From the NCBI RefSeq assembly GCF_010509075.1, contig NZ_CP048433.1, forward strand, positions 434,001-498,000: a stretch of DNA of 64,000 bases, in the 5' to 3' direction. Below, in pieces: positions 18,794 through 27,905 of this stretch. The position numbers and the translations under genes were made by a program. The notes under the pieces were generated by a model. It was not told the DNA's origin. It was given only the letters and a program-made list of their open reading frames with translations, and ran no database searches. The first letter of the stretch is position 1; each line of letters opens with the position of its first letter. The stretch is from Collinsella aerofaciens ATCC 25986. GTDB lineage: Bacteria; Actinomycetota; Coriobacteriia; Coriobacteriales; Coriobacteriaceae.

Positions 18794-18951
18794 CATGCCG
18801 CGATCGGCTGTCACGAACGTTACCTTATCAACATTTCGTGTCGAGGATGTAATCGTGAACCCCGCCGCCCTAACATGGCGTGGTCGTTGTAGAATATTGC
18901 AATGATTGCTCCCACGACATGGTGCCGCGAGCACCAGAAAAGGAGATTCTT

Positions 18952-19308
18952 GTGTCTGAGACCATTAACGGCAGCTTGAGCGTCTCGAATGACGTTATTG
19001 CCGATATTGCCGGTTATGCCGCGATGACGTGCTACGGCGTCGTCGGTATGGCCGAGCAGCTCCAGGGTGCCGAGAGCGTGCGCCTGCTTGCCGGTCAGCG
19101 CCTCCGCAAGGGCGTGCTTGTCTCCGCCGATGAGAACGGCCTCACGGTCGACCTTCACGTCGTGCTCGAGAACGGCGTCAACATGAAGTCCGTCTGCCAC
19201 AATCTTTCGAGCTCCGTTGCCTTCACCCTGCAGGAGATCGCCCAGATCGATCCCGCCAGCCTTAAGATCGGCATTCACATCGACGCGCTCAAGAGCCGTC
19301 TGAACTAG
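18952..19308 (+). CDS. Asp23/Gls24 family protein (YloU-like)
   Basis: The 118-residue product has the Asp23 family pattern: NDVIADIAGYAAMTCYGVVGMA near the N-terminus and the VDLHVVLENGVNMKSVCHNL middle strand-helix. The molecular role of the family is poorly defined (envelope stress and membrane-associated assemblies in Firmicutes). Its place directly before a FakA/YloV homologue matches yloU-yloV of B. subtilis. The GTG at 18952 is chosen because AAAAGGAG lies 6 bases upstream; the open frame extends to 18880 without a better site. Confidence 0.88.
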   Translation: MSETINGSLSVSNDVIADIAGYAAMTCYGVVGMAEQLQGAESVRLLAGQRLRKGVLVSADENGLTVDLHVVLENGVNMKSVCHNLSSSVAFTLQEIAQIDPASLKIGIHIDALKSRLN

Positions 19309-19335
19309 CATCCGAAAACGGAGATTCTAACACCC

Positions 19336-20997
19336 ATGATTGCAAAGACCATTCGCACCTGTTTTCCGATCGCTGCGGCTGCCGTTTCCGACAAGGCCGA
19401 GGAGATCAACAAGCTCAACGTCTTCCCCGTACCCGATGGCGATACCGGCACCAACATGTCTCTCACGCTCGCCTCGGTGACCAAGGAGCTTTCTGCTCTT
19501 CCTGCCGACGCTGACATGGAAGCCATTGCCGGCGCCATCACCCACGGCTCCCTCATGGGCGCCCGCGGTAACTCCGGCGTCATCACGTCGCAGATTCTGC
19601 GCGGCGTAGCCGAGGGCCTTGTCTCTGCCGACGAGCCCATTACGTCCGCCAACATCGCCTTCGCCTTCCGTCGCGCCGTCAAGGTCGCCTTCCAGGCTGT
19701 CCGCAAGCCCATCGAGGGCACGATTCTCACGGTCCTGCGCGATGTTTCGACCAAGGCCGATGAGTGCGAGAAGAAGAAGTTCTCGGCCGAGGATGCGCTC
19801 GACGCCATCGTCGTCGAGGCGTACCAGTCCGTCGCCCGCACGCCCGACCTGCTGCCCGTTCTGAAGGAGAACGGCGTGGTCGACTCCGGCGCCTTTGGAT
19901 TTGCCATTTTCCTCGAGAACTTTGTGGCTGCCGCTCTTGGCCGCAGCACCGTTGTCGAGGATTTCTCCGCTACGTTTGATTCCGCAGGCTCTGCCCGCGA
20001 TGCCGCTCTTGGCCGTGTTGAGATCGAGGCCAATGACGACTGGGAGGGCTCGGAGTTCCGTTACTGCAATGAGTTCCTGTTTAAGGCAGACGCCCCGTTT
20101 GACGAGGACGAGTGCCTTAAGTTCCTGGGCTCCATGGGCGACTGCGAGCTGCTCGTTGGCGCTTACCCCGATTACAAGATTCACGTACACTCCAACACCC
20201 CAAACTTGGTGCTCGAGCACATGCTGCAGCTTGGTCAGATCTACGAGGTCTTTATCCACAACATGGAGATGGAGGCCCACGACCGTACCGCCAAGATTCA
20301 TGAGGACCAGGAGAAGGCTGCCGAGCCCGCCAAGGCGCTGGGCTTTGTCGCCGTTGCCGCCGGTTCCGGTGAGGCCGACATCCTCAAGTCCCTCGGCGTT
20401 GACGTGATCGTCTCGGGTGGCCAGACCATGAACCCCTCGACCGCCGACCTGCTGGGCGCGGTGGACCAGGTCAACGCGACCTCGGTCATCATCCTGCCCA
20501 ATAACGGCAACATTCGCATGGCTGCCGAGGCTGCTGCCTCTGCCTGCACCGATAAGAAGGTCGCCGTCGTTCCCACCAAGACCGTTCCCCAGGCGTTCTC
20601 CGCGCTGTTCGCCGTCCTGCCCGATTCCGAGCTCGAGGACGCCGTCGCCGCTATGGTCGACGCCATCAGCGAGGTCCGTGATGGCGAGGTCACCCGCGCC
20701 GTGCGCGATTCCAGCGCCTCGGACGGCTCTCCGATTCACTCCGGTGACGTCATGGGCATCATCGCCGGTTCCATCGACGTGGTCGGCTCCGATGTGAAAC
20801 AGGTCACCCTCGACTGCATCAACCGTATGCAGGAGGAAGAGGAAGGCGACGCGCTGACGATTCTGGCCGGCGAGGAGCTGTCCGACGAGGCCTTCCAGGA
20901 GATTGTCGACGCCATCGAGGAAGCTCAGCCCGACTTGGAGATTGATGCCCACCGTGGCGAGCAACCGCTCTATCCCGTGATCTTCTCGATCGAGTAG
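19336..20997 (+). CDS. DAK2-domain fatty acid kinase (FakA/YloV-like)
   Basis: The 553-residue protein resembles FakA, the kinase subunit that phosphorylates fatty acids bound to FakB/DegV proteins. The N-terminal Dak phosphatase (DhaL-like) domain shows FPVPDGDTGTNMS near residues 30-42 and HGSLMGARGNSGVI. The linker domain follows, and the C-terminal YloV domain contains SGGQTMNPSTADLL and VILPNNGNI. No DegV/FakB gene is within the window, so partner identity is inferred. It sits 27 bases after the Asp23-like gene and 10 bases before recG, forming an operon. Confidence 0.9.
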   Translation: MIAKTIRTCFPIAAAAVSDKAEEINKLNVFPVPDGDTGTNMSLTLASVTKELSALPADADMEAIAGAITHGSLMGARGNSGVITSQILRGVAEGLVSADEPITSANIAFAFRRAVKVAFQAVRKPIEGTILTVLRDVSTKADECEKKKFSAEDALDAIVVEAYQSVARTPDLLPVLKENGVVDSGAFGFAIFLENFVAAALGRSTVVEDFSATFDSAGSARDAALGRVEIEANDDWEGSEFRYCNEFLFKADAPFDEDECLKFLGSMGDCELLVGAYPDYKIHVHSNTPNLVLEHMLQLGQIYEVFIHNMEMEAHDRTAKIHEDQEKAAEPAKALGFVAVAAGSGEADILKSLGVDVIVSGGQTMNPSTADLLGAVDQVNATSVIILPNNGNIRMAAEAAASACTDKKVAVVPTKTVPQAFSALFAVLPDSELEDAVAAMVDAISEVRDGEVTRAVRDSSASDGSPIHSGDVMGIIAGSIDVVGSDVKQVTLDCINRMQEEEEGDALTILAGEELSDEAFQEIVDAIEEAQPDLEIDAHRGEQPLYPVIFSIE

Positions 20998-21007
20998 GCA
21001 TCTGAAC

Positions 21008-23185
21008 ATGTCCGAGCTATGCTCCGTGCCGCGCGTCTCGGAGCGCTTTGCCCAGAGCAATGCGCTCGGCGAGGATATCGCGCGACTCAAATATGTTTCG
21101 GGTAAACGTGAGGAGGCCCTTCGTCGTCTGGGAATTCGGACGGTGGGGGACCTCCTTCTCCATATCCCACATCGATATCTGGACTTCACCCGCTCTTGGT
21201 CCATCGAGATGGCGCCCATCGGTACCGTGTGCACCATCATCGCCACGGTCGATCGTATCGTCCAAAAGCAGCCGCGTCCGCGCATGCAGGTTACCGAGGT
21301 CTCACTCGTTGACGAGACAGGCGTGCTGCAGGTCGCCTTTTTCCGCCAGCCCTGGATTGCCCAGCAGCTTAAGCAGGGCGACCGCCTGGCCGTGATGGGC
21401 AAGGTTGAGTTTGCCTACGGTTTTAAGCAGATGGCCTCGCCGCACTTTGAAAAGCTTGAGGGTGGTCGTGCCGCGGGTACCATTTTGCCGGTCCATTATG
21501 TGAGCGATGGGGTGAGCCGGGCATGGATGCGCCGCATCGTGAGCGGTGCTCTTGAGCTCGTCGGCAATCCCTTTGATCCCATCCCGGCACCGCTGCGCGC
21601 AAAGCGCAAGCTCATGAGCACTGCCCGTGCGCTTCGTTCAATCCACTTTCCCTCGAGTATGGCCGAGCGCGACATTGCGCGCCGCCGTTTGGCCTATGAG
21701 GAGTGCCTGTACCTGCAGCTCGCGCTGCGTCTGCGCAATGACGGCGGCTTGGTCGAGGTGGTTCCCTACGCCCACATCGCGGGCGAGCACCTTGCTGCTC
21801 TCAAGCAGGCCCTGCCGTTTTCGCTGAGCGACGAGCAGGAGGCCGCATTCCAGGATATTTTGCACGATATGTGCGATGATGCGCGCGTCATGAACCGTCT
21901 GCTGCTGGGCGACGTCGGTACCGGCAAGACGGCCGTTGCCGCCTGTGCGTTGGCCGTAGCCGTCGATAGCGGCACCCAGGCCTGCGTCATGGCGCCCACG
22001 GGCGTGCTGGCTCGTCAGTATGCCGATAAGACCGGCCCTTTGCTCTCTCAGGCCGGCATATCCTGGGCACTCCTGACGGGCGCCACGCCGGCGGCGGAGC
22101 GTGAGCGCATCCATGTGCAGCTGGAATCGGGCGAGCTTGACGTGCTCTTTGGTACGCATGCCGTGCTTTCCGAAGACGTGAATTTTAAGCACCTGTCACT
22201 CGTGGTCATCGACGAACAGCACCGCTTTGGCGTGGGCCAGCGCAACGCCTTGCGCGCGAAGGGTCCCGGCGCGGACCTGCTCGTCATGACGGCGACGCCC
22301 ATCCCGCGCACGCTGGCGCTGTCGGTCTACGGCGACCTGGAAACGAGCATCATTCGCCATCGTCCCGTCCCGGGCGCCGGCGTGACGACGCGCGTCCTCA
22401 CCGAGTCGAGCCGCGACCTGGCCTATGGCGCCATCCGCGAGGCGCACGAGAAGGGTCAGCAGGCCTACGTGATCTGTCCGCTTGTGGAGCCGAGTGACTC
22501 GGCCGACGAGCTCGAGGATGTGCCCGGTATAGCCCGTGACGACGAGGGCCGTGTGACCGTCCCCGTGCCGCTGCACGATACGGCGACCGAGCTCGACCGC
22601 CTGCGCCTGGCGCTGCCGGGCCTTACGATCGAACGTCTCCACGGCCGCATGCGGGCGGGGGAGAAGGATCGCGTGATCGACGCCTTTAAACGCGGTGAGA
22701 TTGACGTGCTCGTTTCGACCACCGTGGTCGAGGTGGGCGTCGACGTGCCCAATGCCACCGTCATGGTCATCGAGAACGGCGAGCGCTTTGGTTTGGCCGC
22801 CCTGCATCAGCTTCGCGGTCGTGTGGGCCGTGGCGGCGTGGCGGGCACATGCCTGGTCATGACGCACTCCAAGGGCAACGGCGGCACATCGGCGGCACAA
22901 GATCGCCTGCAGTCGCTCGAAAAGACCGCAGATGGCTTTACGCTCGCGCAGATGGACCTACGCCTTCGCCACGAGGGCGAGATCTTGGGTTACCGTCAGC
23001 ATGGTGGCGTGACCCTGCGTTTTGTCGACCTTGATGCCGACGAGGAGCTCATCGAGTGGGCGCATTTGGACGCAGTCGAGCTCTTGCGGTATGCTAGTAA
23101 TCTTGACTCTGTGGCGACGCGTCCCCTGCGCGATGCGGTTGCCACGCGTTATCGACATATTTTTAAGGAGGTCAGCGGAGGATGA
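21008..23185 (+). CDS. recG: ATP-dependent DNA helicase RecG
   Basis: RecG remodels stalled replication forks and branched DNA. The 725-residue protein has the N-terminal wedge/OB domain (about 60-170). Helicase motif I is GDVGTGKTAVAA near 303-314, the DExH box is DEQH near 401-404, TATPIPRTL is motif III, and motif VI is HQLRGRVGRGG. The C-terminal part ends with the usual YRQHGG-like hook region. Length is typical. It overlaps rsmD by 4 bases. Confidence 0.95.
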   Translation: MSELCSVPRVSERFAQSNALGEDIARLKYVSGKREEALRRLGIRTVGDLLLHIPHRYLDFTRSWSIEMAPIGTVCTIIATVDRIVQKQPRPRMQVTEVSLVDETGVLQVAFFRQPWIAQQLKQGDRLAVMGKVEFAYGFKQMASPHFEKLEGGRAAGTILPVHYVSDGVSRAWMRRIVSGALELVGNPFDPIPAPLRAKRKLMSTARALRSIHFPSSMAERDIARRRLAYEECLYLQLALRLRNDGGLVEVVPYAHIAGEHLAALKQALPFSLSDEQEAAFQDILHDMCDDARVMNRLLLGDVGTGKTAVAACALAVAVDSGTQACVMAPTGVLARQYADKTGPLLSQAGISWALLTGATPAAERERIHVQLESGELDVLFGTHAVLSEDVNFKHLSLVVIDEQHRFGVGQRNALRAKGPGADLLVMTATPIPRTLALSVYGDLETSIIRHRPVPGAGVTTRVLTESSRDLAYGAIREAHEKGQQAYVICPLVEPSDSADELEDVPGIARDDEGRVTVPVPLHDTATELDRLRLALPGLTIERLHGRMRAGEKDRVIDAFKRGEIDVLVSTTVVEVGVDVPNATVMVIENGERFGLAALHQLRGRVGRGGVAGTCLVMTHSKGNGGTSAAQDRLQSLEKTADGFTLAQMDLRLRHEGEILGYRQHGGVTLRFVDLDADEELIEWAHLDAVELLRYASNLDSVATRPLRDAVATRYRHIFKEVSGG

Positions 23186-23838
23186 GAATCATCGGCGGTG
23201 AATGGCGCGGTCGCAAGATCGAAGAGCCGCGCGGTCGCGATGTTACGCGTCCGACGACCGACCGCGTGCGCGAGGCGTGCGCATCCATGGTCCTATCGGC
23301 CTTCGACTTTGATTTGGACGAGGTTCGCGTACTAGATGCCTTTGGCGGCTCCGGTGCCCTAGGCATCGAGATGCTCTCGCGGGGCGCCCGTTCGCTCACG
23401 ACGTTTGAGATCGATCGCAATGCCGCGAGGCTCATTACCAAGAATATCGAGTCGCTCTGCCGCGATCGCGCGCGTTGGCGTGTGGTGACGGGCGATGTCC
23501 TTGCGAGCGCTTCGCGTGGCCGCGTGCCGGGCGGCCCCTTCGATCTTGTCTTGCTCGACCCGCCCTATGCTTTTGGTGCTATGCCGGTCGATGAGCTGTT
23601 GCAGAACCTGGCCCAGCAGGGTCTGCTCGCCCCGGGCGCCTATGCTCTGTTCGAGCATGCTGCCGCCGACGCGGGTGCACATCCTGCCGGCTTTGTAACC
23701 GTGCGCGAGAAGCGCTACGGCATTACCTCGGTCGACCTGCTTCGTTGGGTCGGCGATGACGATGGTGAGGGCGATAGCGCCGGCACCGATGCCGACAACA
23801 ACGATGCCGCGACGTTTCAGGAGGACGCCCATGAATGA
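23182..23838 (+). CDS. rsmD: 16S rRNA (guanine966-N2)-methyltransferase RsmD
   Basis: It methylates G966 of 16S rRNA using SAM. The 218-residue protein opens with MRIIGGEWRGRKI and TRPTTDRVREA, has the SAM-binding motif DAFGGSGALGIEMLSRGA, and the catalytic DPPY at 126-129. The last 25 residues form an acidic Asp/Glu/Gly-rich tail. It overlaps recG by 4 and coaD by 8 bases; rsmD-coaD is a near-universal pair. Confidence 0.94.
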   Translation: MRIIGGEWRGRKIEEPRGRDVTRPTTDRVREACASMVLSAFDFDLDEVRVLDAFGGSGALGIEMLSRGARSLTTFEIDRNAARLITKNIESLCRDRARWRVVTGDVLASASRGRVPGGPFDLVLLDPPYAFGAMPVDELLQNLAQQGLLAPGAYALFEHAAADAGAHPAGFVTVREKRYGITSVDLLRWVGDDDGEGDSAGTDADNNDAATFQEDAHE

Positions 23839-24328
23839 CACCATCAGCCGCGTGATCGTCCCGGGCACCTTCGATCCCATCACGTTTGGCCATATCGATG
23901 TCATCCGCCGCGCTCGCCGCATCTTCCCCAGCGTTATCGTCGCTGTTGCCGAGTCGCAGGGTAAAAACGGCGTGGGCACCACCTTTATGCTCGACGAGCG
24001 CGTGGCGCTGGCCCGCGAGGCGCTCGGTGGTATTGAGGGTGTCGAGGTTCTGCCCTTTACCGGCCTGTTGGTCGACTTTGCGCGCGAGCAGGGCGCTGGC
24101 GCCGTCGTTAAGGGCCTGCGCGCCATGACCGACTTTGAGTACGAGCTTCAGCAGGCCGACCTCAATTACCGCCTGGACAACGAGCTGGAGTCCATCTTTG
24201 TCATGAGTGCGCCGCAGTACGGATATATTTCGAGCTCGGTGGTGCGCCAAATTGCTTCGCTCGGCAGCGACGTGTCGACGTTTGTGCCGCCCAACGTGGT
24301 CGAAGCGCTCAAACATCGCTTTTCGTGA
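23831..24328 (+). CDS. coaD: Phosphopantetheine adenylyltransferase
   Basis: CoaD adds AMP to 4'-phosphopantetheine to make dephospho-CoA, the fourth step of CoA synthesis. The 165-residue protein has GTFDPITFGHIDVI (the nucleotidyltransferase T/HxGH motif) at about 12-25, VVKGLRAMTDFEYE, and ISSSVVRQ near the C-terminus. Length is normal. The ATG at 23831 is preceded by GGAGG within rsmD; upstream in-frame codons lie inside rsmD. Confidence 0.95.
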   Translation: MNDTISRVIVPGTFDPITFGHIDVIRRARRIFPSVIVAVAESQGKNGVGTTFMLDERVALAREALGGIEGVEVLPFTGLLVDFAREQGAGAVVKGLRAMTDFEYELQQADLNYRLDNELESIFVMSAPQYGYISSSVVRQIASLGSDVSTFVPPNVVEALKHRFS

Positions 24329-24396
24329 CGTTTCTTATTGCCTGGTGGCATGTGGTAAACTAGCACGATGATATGTTACCTATGAAAGGAGACCGG

Positions 24397-24894
24397 ATGC
24401 CGGGCGAGAATTTTCCTGGCGATAGGATCGTCAGCTTGGTCGATGAGCTCGAAGGGCTGATCGAGGAAGCCAAGCCGCCTTTCGGCAAGAACGCTCAGTT
24501 CAAGGTCATCGACGCCGACGTGTTCTTCAACATCCTCGACGAGATCCGCATGAGCTATCCCGAGGAGTGGCAGAAGTCCCGCCGCATCCTCAAGGAGCGC
24601 GAGGAGCTTATGGCTTCCGCCGCCGCTCAGGCCGATTCCATCATCGCCGATGCTCAGCAGCAGGCCCTCACCATCGCCGGTGAGCAGGAGATCGTTCGCT
24701 TGGCACAGCAGCAGGCCGACGATATCCGCGACCGTGCCCAGCAGTACGAGCGCGAGACGCGCTATGCCGCAGAGGACTACGCCGAGCAGGTCTTTACGCA
24801 CCTGGAGGAAAACCTCAAGAGTCTGACCGGCACCGTTACCCGTTGCCGTCAGCAGCTCAACGAGGGTGCTGCTCAACAGAATGGTCAGTGGTAA
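24397..24894 (+). CDS. Uncharacterised coiled-coil protein, ATPase/F0-b-like
   Basis: I do not recognise a defined function. The 165-residue protein starts with about 50 residues around SLVDELEGLIEEAKPPFGKNAQFKVID and then forms a long Ala/Gln/Glu/Arg helix (about 65-165), a likely coiled coil. It has no signal peptide or membrane segment. Similar proteins at this place, between coaD and the DUF177 gene, are usually annotated as hypothetical or as cell-division or ATP-synthase-b-like on the basis of the coiled coil alone. The ATG at 24397 follows GAAAGGAGA. Its stop overlaps the next ATG (TAATG). Confidence 0.65.
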   Translation: MPGENFPGDRIVSLVDELEGLIEEAKPPFGKNAQFKVIDADVFFNILDEIRMSYPEEWQKSRRILKEREELMASAAAQADSIIADAQQQALTIAGEQEIVRLAQQQADDIRDRAQQYERETRYAAEDYAEQVFTHLEENLKSLTGTVTRCRQQLNEGAAQQNGQW

Positions 24895-25448
24895 TGGCTG
24901 AGTTCCCGGGCGTTACCGTCGACCTTTCCGAGCAGCTTGAGTTTCCTGGAGACTCGTATCCGCTGACCGGTAAGGTCGATGTCGCCACCTACACGGTGGG
25001 CGAGAAGGAGTACCGGCTGCAGGATGGTATTGACTATGACGTGGTCTTTACCAATGCCGGCACCGGTGTCTTGCTCACGGGCATGGTCCGCGCACACGCT
25101 ACCGGCGAGTGCGATCGCTGCCTGGAGCCCGCTTCGTTTGACATTGCCGGCGAGATCGAGGAGTTCTACCTCTTTAACGAGCCCGAGGATCCCGAGTCCT
25201 ACGAGGACGGCTACGAGCTGCTGGGCGAGGATCGCATCGTCGATCTGGGCGAGCCCATCAACGACGCGGTCGTCATGGACACGCCGTTCGTGGTTCTCTG
25301 CACGCCCGATTGCCGTGGTCTTTGCCCGGTCTGCGGTGGTAATCTCAACGTCGAGCAATGCGATTGCGCTGCCCAGGCTGAGGCCGAATGGGCCGAAGCC
25401 ACGGAAAATCCATTTGCAGCATTAAAGAATCTCAAGCTTGACGAGTAA
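24894..25448 (+). CDS. DUF177 / YceD-family protein
   Basis: The 184-residue product belongs to the DUF177 (YceD) family. This is found next to rpmF across bacteria and plants and is linked to 23S rRNA accumulation. Visible marks are GECDRCLEP in the middle, and near the C-terminus a Cys cluster CTPDCRGLCPVCGGNLN followed by CDC, a likely metal site. The gene starts at the ATG that shares its first base with the preceding stop, and rpmF follows 64 bases later. Confidence 0.88.
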   Translation: MAEFPGVTVDLSEQLEFPGDSYPLTGKVDVATYTVGEKEYRLQDGIDYDVVFTNAGTGVLLTGMVRAHATGECDRCLEPASFDIAGEIEEFYLFNEPEDPESYEDGYELLGEDRIVDLGEPINDAVVMDTPFVVLCTPDCRGLCPVCGGNLNVEQCDCAAQAEAEWAEATENPFAALKNLKLDE

Positions 25449-25512
25449 AACTGTGGTAGTATCGCTACTTGCGCGTAATCGCCACACTGGATAGTTCATA
25501 AGGAAGGTCACT

Positions 25513-25692
25513 ATGCCCGTACCTAAACAAAAGCAGGGTCGTATCCGCACTCACACCCGTCGTTCCGCCAACATGAAGATCTCGGCTGCGGCTCAGTCCA
25601 CGTGCCCCCGTTGCGGCGCTGTCAAGCTCCCGCACCACGTGTGCCCCAGCTGCGGTTTCTACAAGGACCGCGAGGTTATCGTTACCGAGTAA
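25513..25692 (+). CDS. rpmF: 50S ribosomal protein bL32
   Basis: The 59-residue protein begins MPVPKQKQGRIRTHTRRS and contains two CxxC pairs (CPRCGAVKLPHH then CPSCGF), the zinc-binding form of bL32. The SD AAGGAAGG lies upstream. Short genes of this size are easily missed. Its position between the DUF177 gene and plsX is the classical arrangement. Confidence 0.96.
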   Translation: MPVPKQKQGRIRTHTRRSANMKISAAAQSTCPRCGAVKLPHHVCPSCGFYKDREVIVTE

Positions 25693-25732
25693 CGGTATAC
25701 TCTGGACACGATGCCGTTCCAAATGGAACCAC

Positions 25733-25763
25733 AATGGCCGGCTCAATGAGTCGGCCATTTTTG
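25733..25763 (+). terminator. Terminator between rpmF and plsX
   Basis: An 8-bp stem AATGGCCG/CGGCCATT (25733-25740 with 25752-25759) is followed by TTTTT. It may be partial, as plsX begins 17 bases further on. Confidence 0.75.
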
Positions 25764-25779
25764 TATAAGGAGCATGTAT

Positions 25780-26799
25780 ATGAGTAACGTTCGCGTTTGT
25801 GTAGACGTTGTGGGCGGAGACGAGAAGCCCCAGGTTGTCCTCGATGGTATCGAGGCCGCCCTTGCGGCCGACCCCGATATCGAGGTCCTGGCTGCCGGCC
25901 CCGCCGAAATCGTCAACCCCTTCGCCGCCTCCCATGCGCGCGTCGAAGCCCTGGAGGCTCCCGACGTTATCGCCATGGACGACGATCCCATTCGTGCCGT
26001 GATGACCAAGCGCAAGTCTTCGATTGTGCTTTCCTGCCGTGCCATTAAGAAGGGCAACGCGGACGCGTTCTTCTCTGCTGGCTCCACCGGCGCCATGACG
26101 GCCGCTGCCACAGCCTACGTGACGCCGTTTAGGTATCAGGCCGAGGGCAAGAAGCAGCCGGTGCGTCCGTGCCTTACCAATGCGCTGCCCAATCGTGCCG
26201 GCGGCCTGACGGTGCTGTGCGATATGGGCGCCAACCCCGATGTCGAGGTCGACGATATGGTTCGTTTTGCCCAGATGGGTTGTGCCTATGCGCGCGTCGT
26301 CCTGGGCATCGAGCATCCCCGCGTGGGCCTGCTTGCCAACGGCACCGAGGATGAGAAGGGCTCCAACTTTACCAAGGCCTGCTTCCCGGCCATGAAAGCC
26401 GCCGTTCCCGGCTTTGTTGGTAACTGCGAGGGAACGGACATCACCTCAGGTAACTTCGATGTCGTCGTTGCCGATGGCATGTCGGGCAATATTGCGCTCA
26501 AGGCCACCGAGGGCGCTGCCAAGTTTTTGCTGCAGGAGCTTAAGGGCGTCTTTATGTCTTCGCTCGGCACCAAGATCGCCGCGCTGCTCATTAAAAAGCA
26601 GATGCGCGAGATAAAGGCCAAGCTTTCGGGCGACGCCAAGGGCGGCGCGATTCTTTTGGGCCTGCGCGGCGTGGTCCTGATCGGCCATGGCGCCACCTCG
26701 GTCGAGGCTGTCAAAAACGGTACGCTCGCGGCGGCCGAAGCCGTGCGCGCCGGGCTGGTCGAGAATGTCGCCAACTCTATGGACGGTATCGTTTTATAA
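25780..26799 (+). CDS. plsX: Phosphate acyltransferase PlsX
   Basis: PlsX makes acyl-phosphate from acyl-ACP, the first step of phospholipid synthesis in most Gram-positives. The 339-residue protein has DVVGGDEKP near the N-terminus (commonly DAMGGD-P), SAGSTGAM around residue 105, and the C-terminal GHGATSVEAVKNG. Of the two nearby ATGs, 25780 is preferred for its 7-base spacing from AAGGAG; 25774 is the alternative. It leads the plsX-acpP-rnc-smc cluster. Confidence 0.93.
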   Translation: MSNVRVCVDVVGGDEKPQVVLDGIEAALAADPDIEVLAAGPAEIVNPFAASHARVEALEAPDVIAMDDDPIRAVMTKRKSSIVLSCRAIKKGNADAFFSAGSTGAMTAAATAYVTPFRYQAEGKKQPVRPCLTNALPNRAGGLTVLCDMGANPDVEVDDMVRFAQMGCAYARVVLGIEHPRVGLLANGTEDEKGSNFTKACFPAMKAAVPGFVGNCEGTDITSGNFDVVVADGMSGNIALKATEGAAKFLLQELKGVFMSSLGTKIAALLIKKQMREIKAKLSGDAKGGAILLGLRGVVLIGHGATSVEAVKNGTLAAAEAVRAGLVENVANSMDGIVL

Positions 26800-26865
26800 G
26801 AGCGAGTTAGAGCGCTGTTATGTGCTTCGCGGCGCACGTCGTGGGGTAGAATCAGAACCGTGTCT

Positions 26866-26887
26866 TGGTACCGCCCGGGCGGTACCA
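26866..26887 (+). promoter_or_regulatory. 22-bp perfect palindrome in the acpP leader
   Basis: The 22 bases TGGTACCGCC-CG-GGCGGTACCA read the same on both strands and are followed by TTCTTTT. A TAGAAT hexamer at 26847-26852, without a good -35, places a possible transcription start near the palindrome. It could be an operator for a lipid regulator or a weak terminator/attenuator ahead of acpP. Confidence 0.55.
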
Positions 26888-26923
26888 TTCTTTTGGTATT
26901 CATGCACTATGAGAGGAAGCGCT

Positions 26924-27166
26924 ATGGACCGCTCCGAAATCTTCGACAAGATCGCCGAGGTCGCTGCTGACGTTCTGGGCGTCGATGTTGCCGAAATTAG
27001 CGATGAGACCACCTTTGACGACCTCGATGCCAACTCGCTCGAGCGCCTGCAGCTGGTTACGGCTATCGAGGACGAGTTCAACCTCGAGATCGATGACGAG
27101 ACCCTGCTCTCGCTCAACTCTGTCGCCGACGCCGTCGACGCTATCGAAGCTGCCAAGGAGGCCTAA
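26924..27166 (+). CDS. acpP: Acyl carrier protein
   Basis: ACP carries growing fatty acyl chains on a phosphopantetheine arm. The 80-residue acidic protein has the four-helix ACP pattern. Its attachment site reads NSLERLQL with Ser38, where most ACPs have DSL. The SD AGGAAG is upstream of the ATG. The gene lies between plsX and rnc, which supports a role in primary lipid synthesis rather than a specialised pathway. Confidence 0.92.
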   Translation: MDRSEIFDKIAEVAADVLGVDVAEISDETTFDDLDANSLERLQLVTAIEDEFNLEIDDETLLSLNSVADAVDAIEAAKEA

Positions 27167-27169
27167 GTC

Positions 27170-27895
27170 TTGGCTTTATCCGACCGACTTACGCGCGCCC
27201 AGGAAATCTTGGGCCACGAGTTCAACAATAAGGTGCTGCTGCGCGCGGCGCTTACGCATCCCTCGGCAGTCGAGGGCCAGCCGGTTTCTGCCAGCTATGA
27301 GCGCCTTGAGTTCTTGGGCGATTCCATTTTGGGCGCTGTGGTCGCACGCTCCCTGTTTGAGTCCTATCCGGAGTTTGACGAGGGCAAGCTCACGCGCCTG
27401 AAGGTGTCGCTTGTCTCGGGCGCTACGCTGTCCGAGGTTTCTCATGAGCTGGGCATCGACGACATCATCATCTTTGGTGCCTCTGAGACCGGTACCGGTG
27501 CGCGCGGCCTGCATTCGGCGCTCGAGAACGTCTACGAGTCGCTTGTGGGCGCGCTGTATCTGGACGCCGGCTGGGACGTTGCGGCGGAGTTCATTCACCG
27601 TACGCTTAAGCCGCATTTGGCTTCTGAGCGTGCCGAGCATCCTGCGAACCCCAAGTCGTTTTTGCAGGAGTGCGTGCAAGCCGACGGTCACGAGCCCCCG
27701 GCGTACAAGCTGGTTGGCTCCGAGGGCCCCGCGCATGCGCCCACCTTTACCGCTGTGGTGCTCATCGACGGTATCCGCCAGGGCCGCGGCACCGGTTCCT
27801 CCAAGAAGGAAGCCGAGGGGGCCGCTGCACTCGAGGCACTCGACCGCATGGGTTACACCACCAACGGCGTGATTCTGAACAAGAAGCCTGTTTAA
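27170..27895 (+). CDS. rnc: Ribonuclease III
   Basis: RNase III cleaves double-stranded RNA in rRNA and mRNA maturation. The 241-residue protein has the signature ERLEFLGDSILG near residues 43-54, the second acidic cluster ENVYESLVGALYLDAG (catalytic Glu/Asp), and a C-terminal dsRBD ending in KKEAEGAAALEAL. The start is a TTG at 27170 with AAGGAGG 8 bases upstream, inside acpP, so coupling with acpP is likely. Confidence 0.94.
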   Translation: MALSDRLTRAQEILGHEFNNKVLLRAALTHPSAVEGQPVSASYERLEFLGDSILGAVVARSLFESYPEFDEGKLTRLKVSLVSGATLSEVSHELGIDDIIIFGASETGTGARGLHSALENVYESLVGALYLDAGWDVAAEFIHRTLKPHLASERAEHPANPKSFLQECVQADGHEPPAYKLVGSEGPAHAPTFTAVVLIDGIRQGRGTGSSKKEAEGAAALEALDRMGYTTNGVILNKKPV

Positions 27896-27905
27896 GCGAG
27901 GAACC

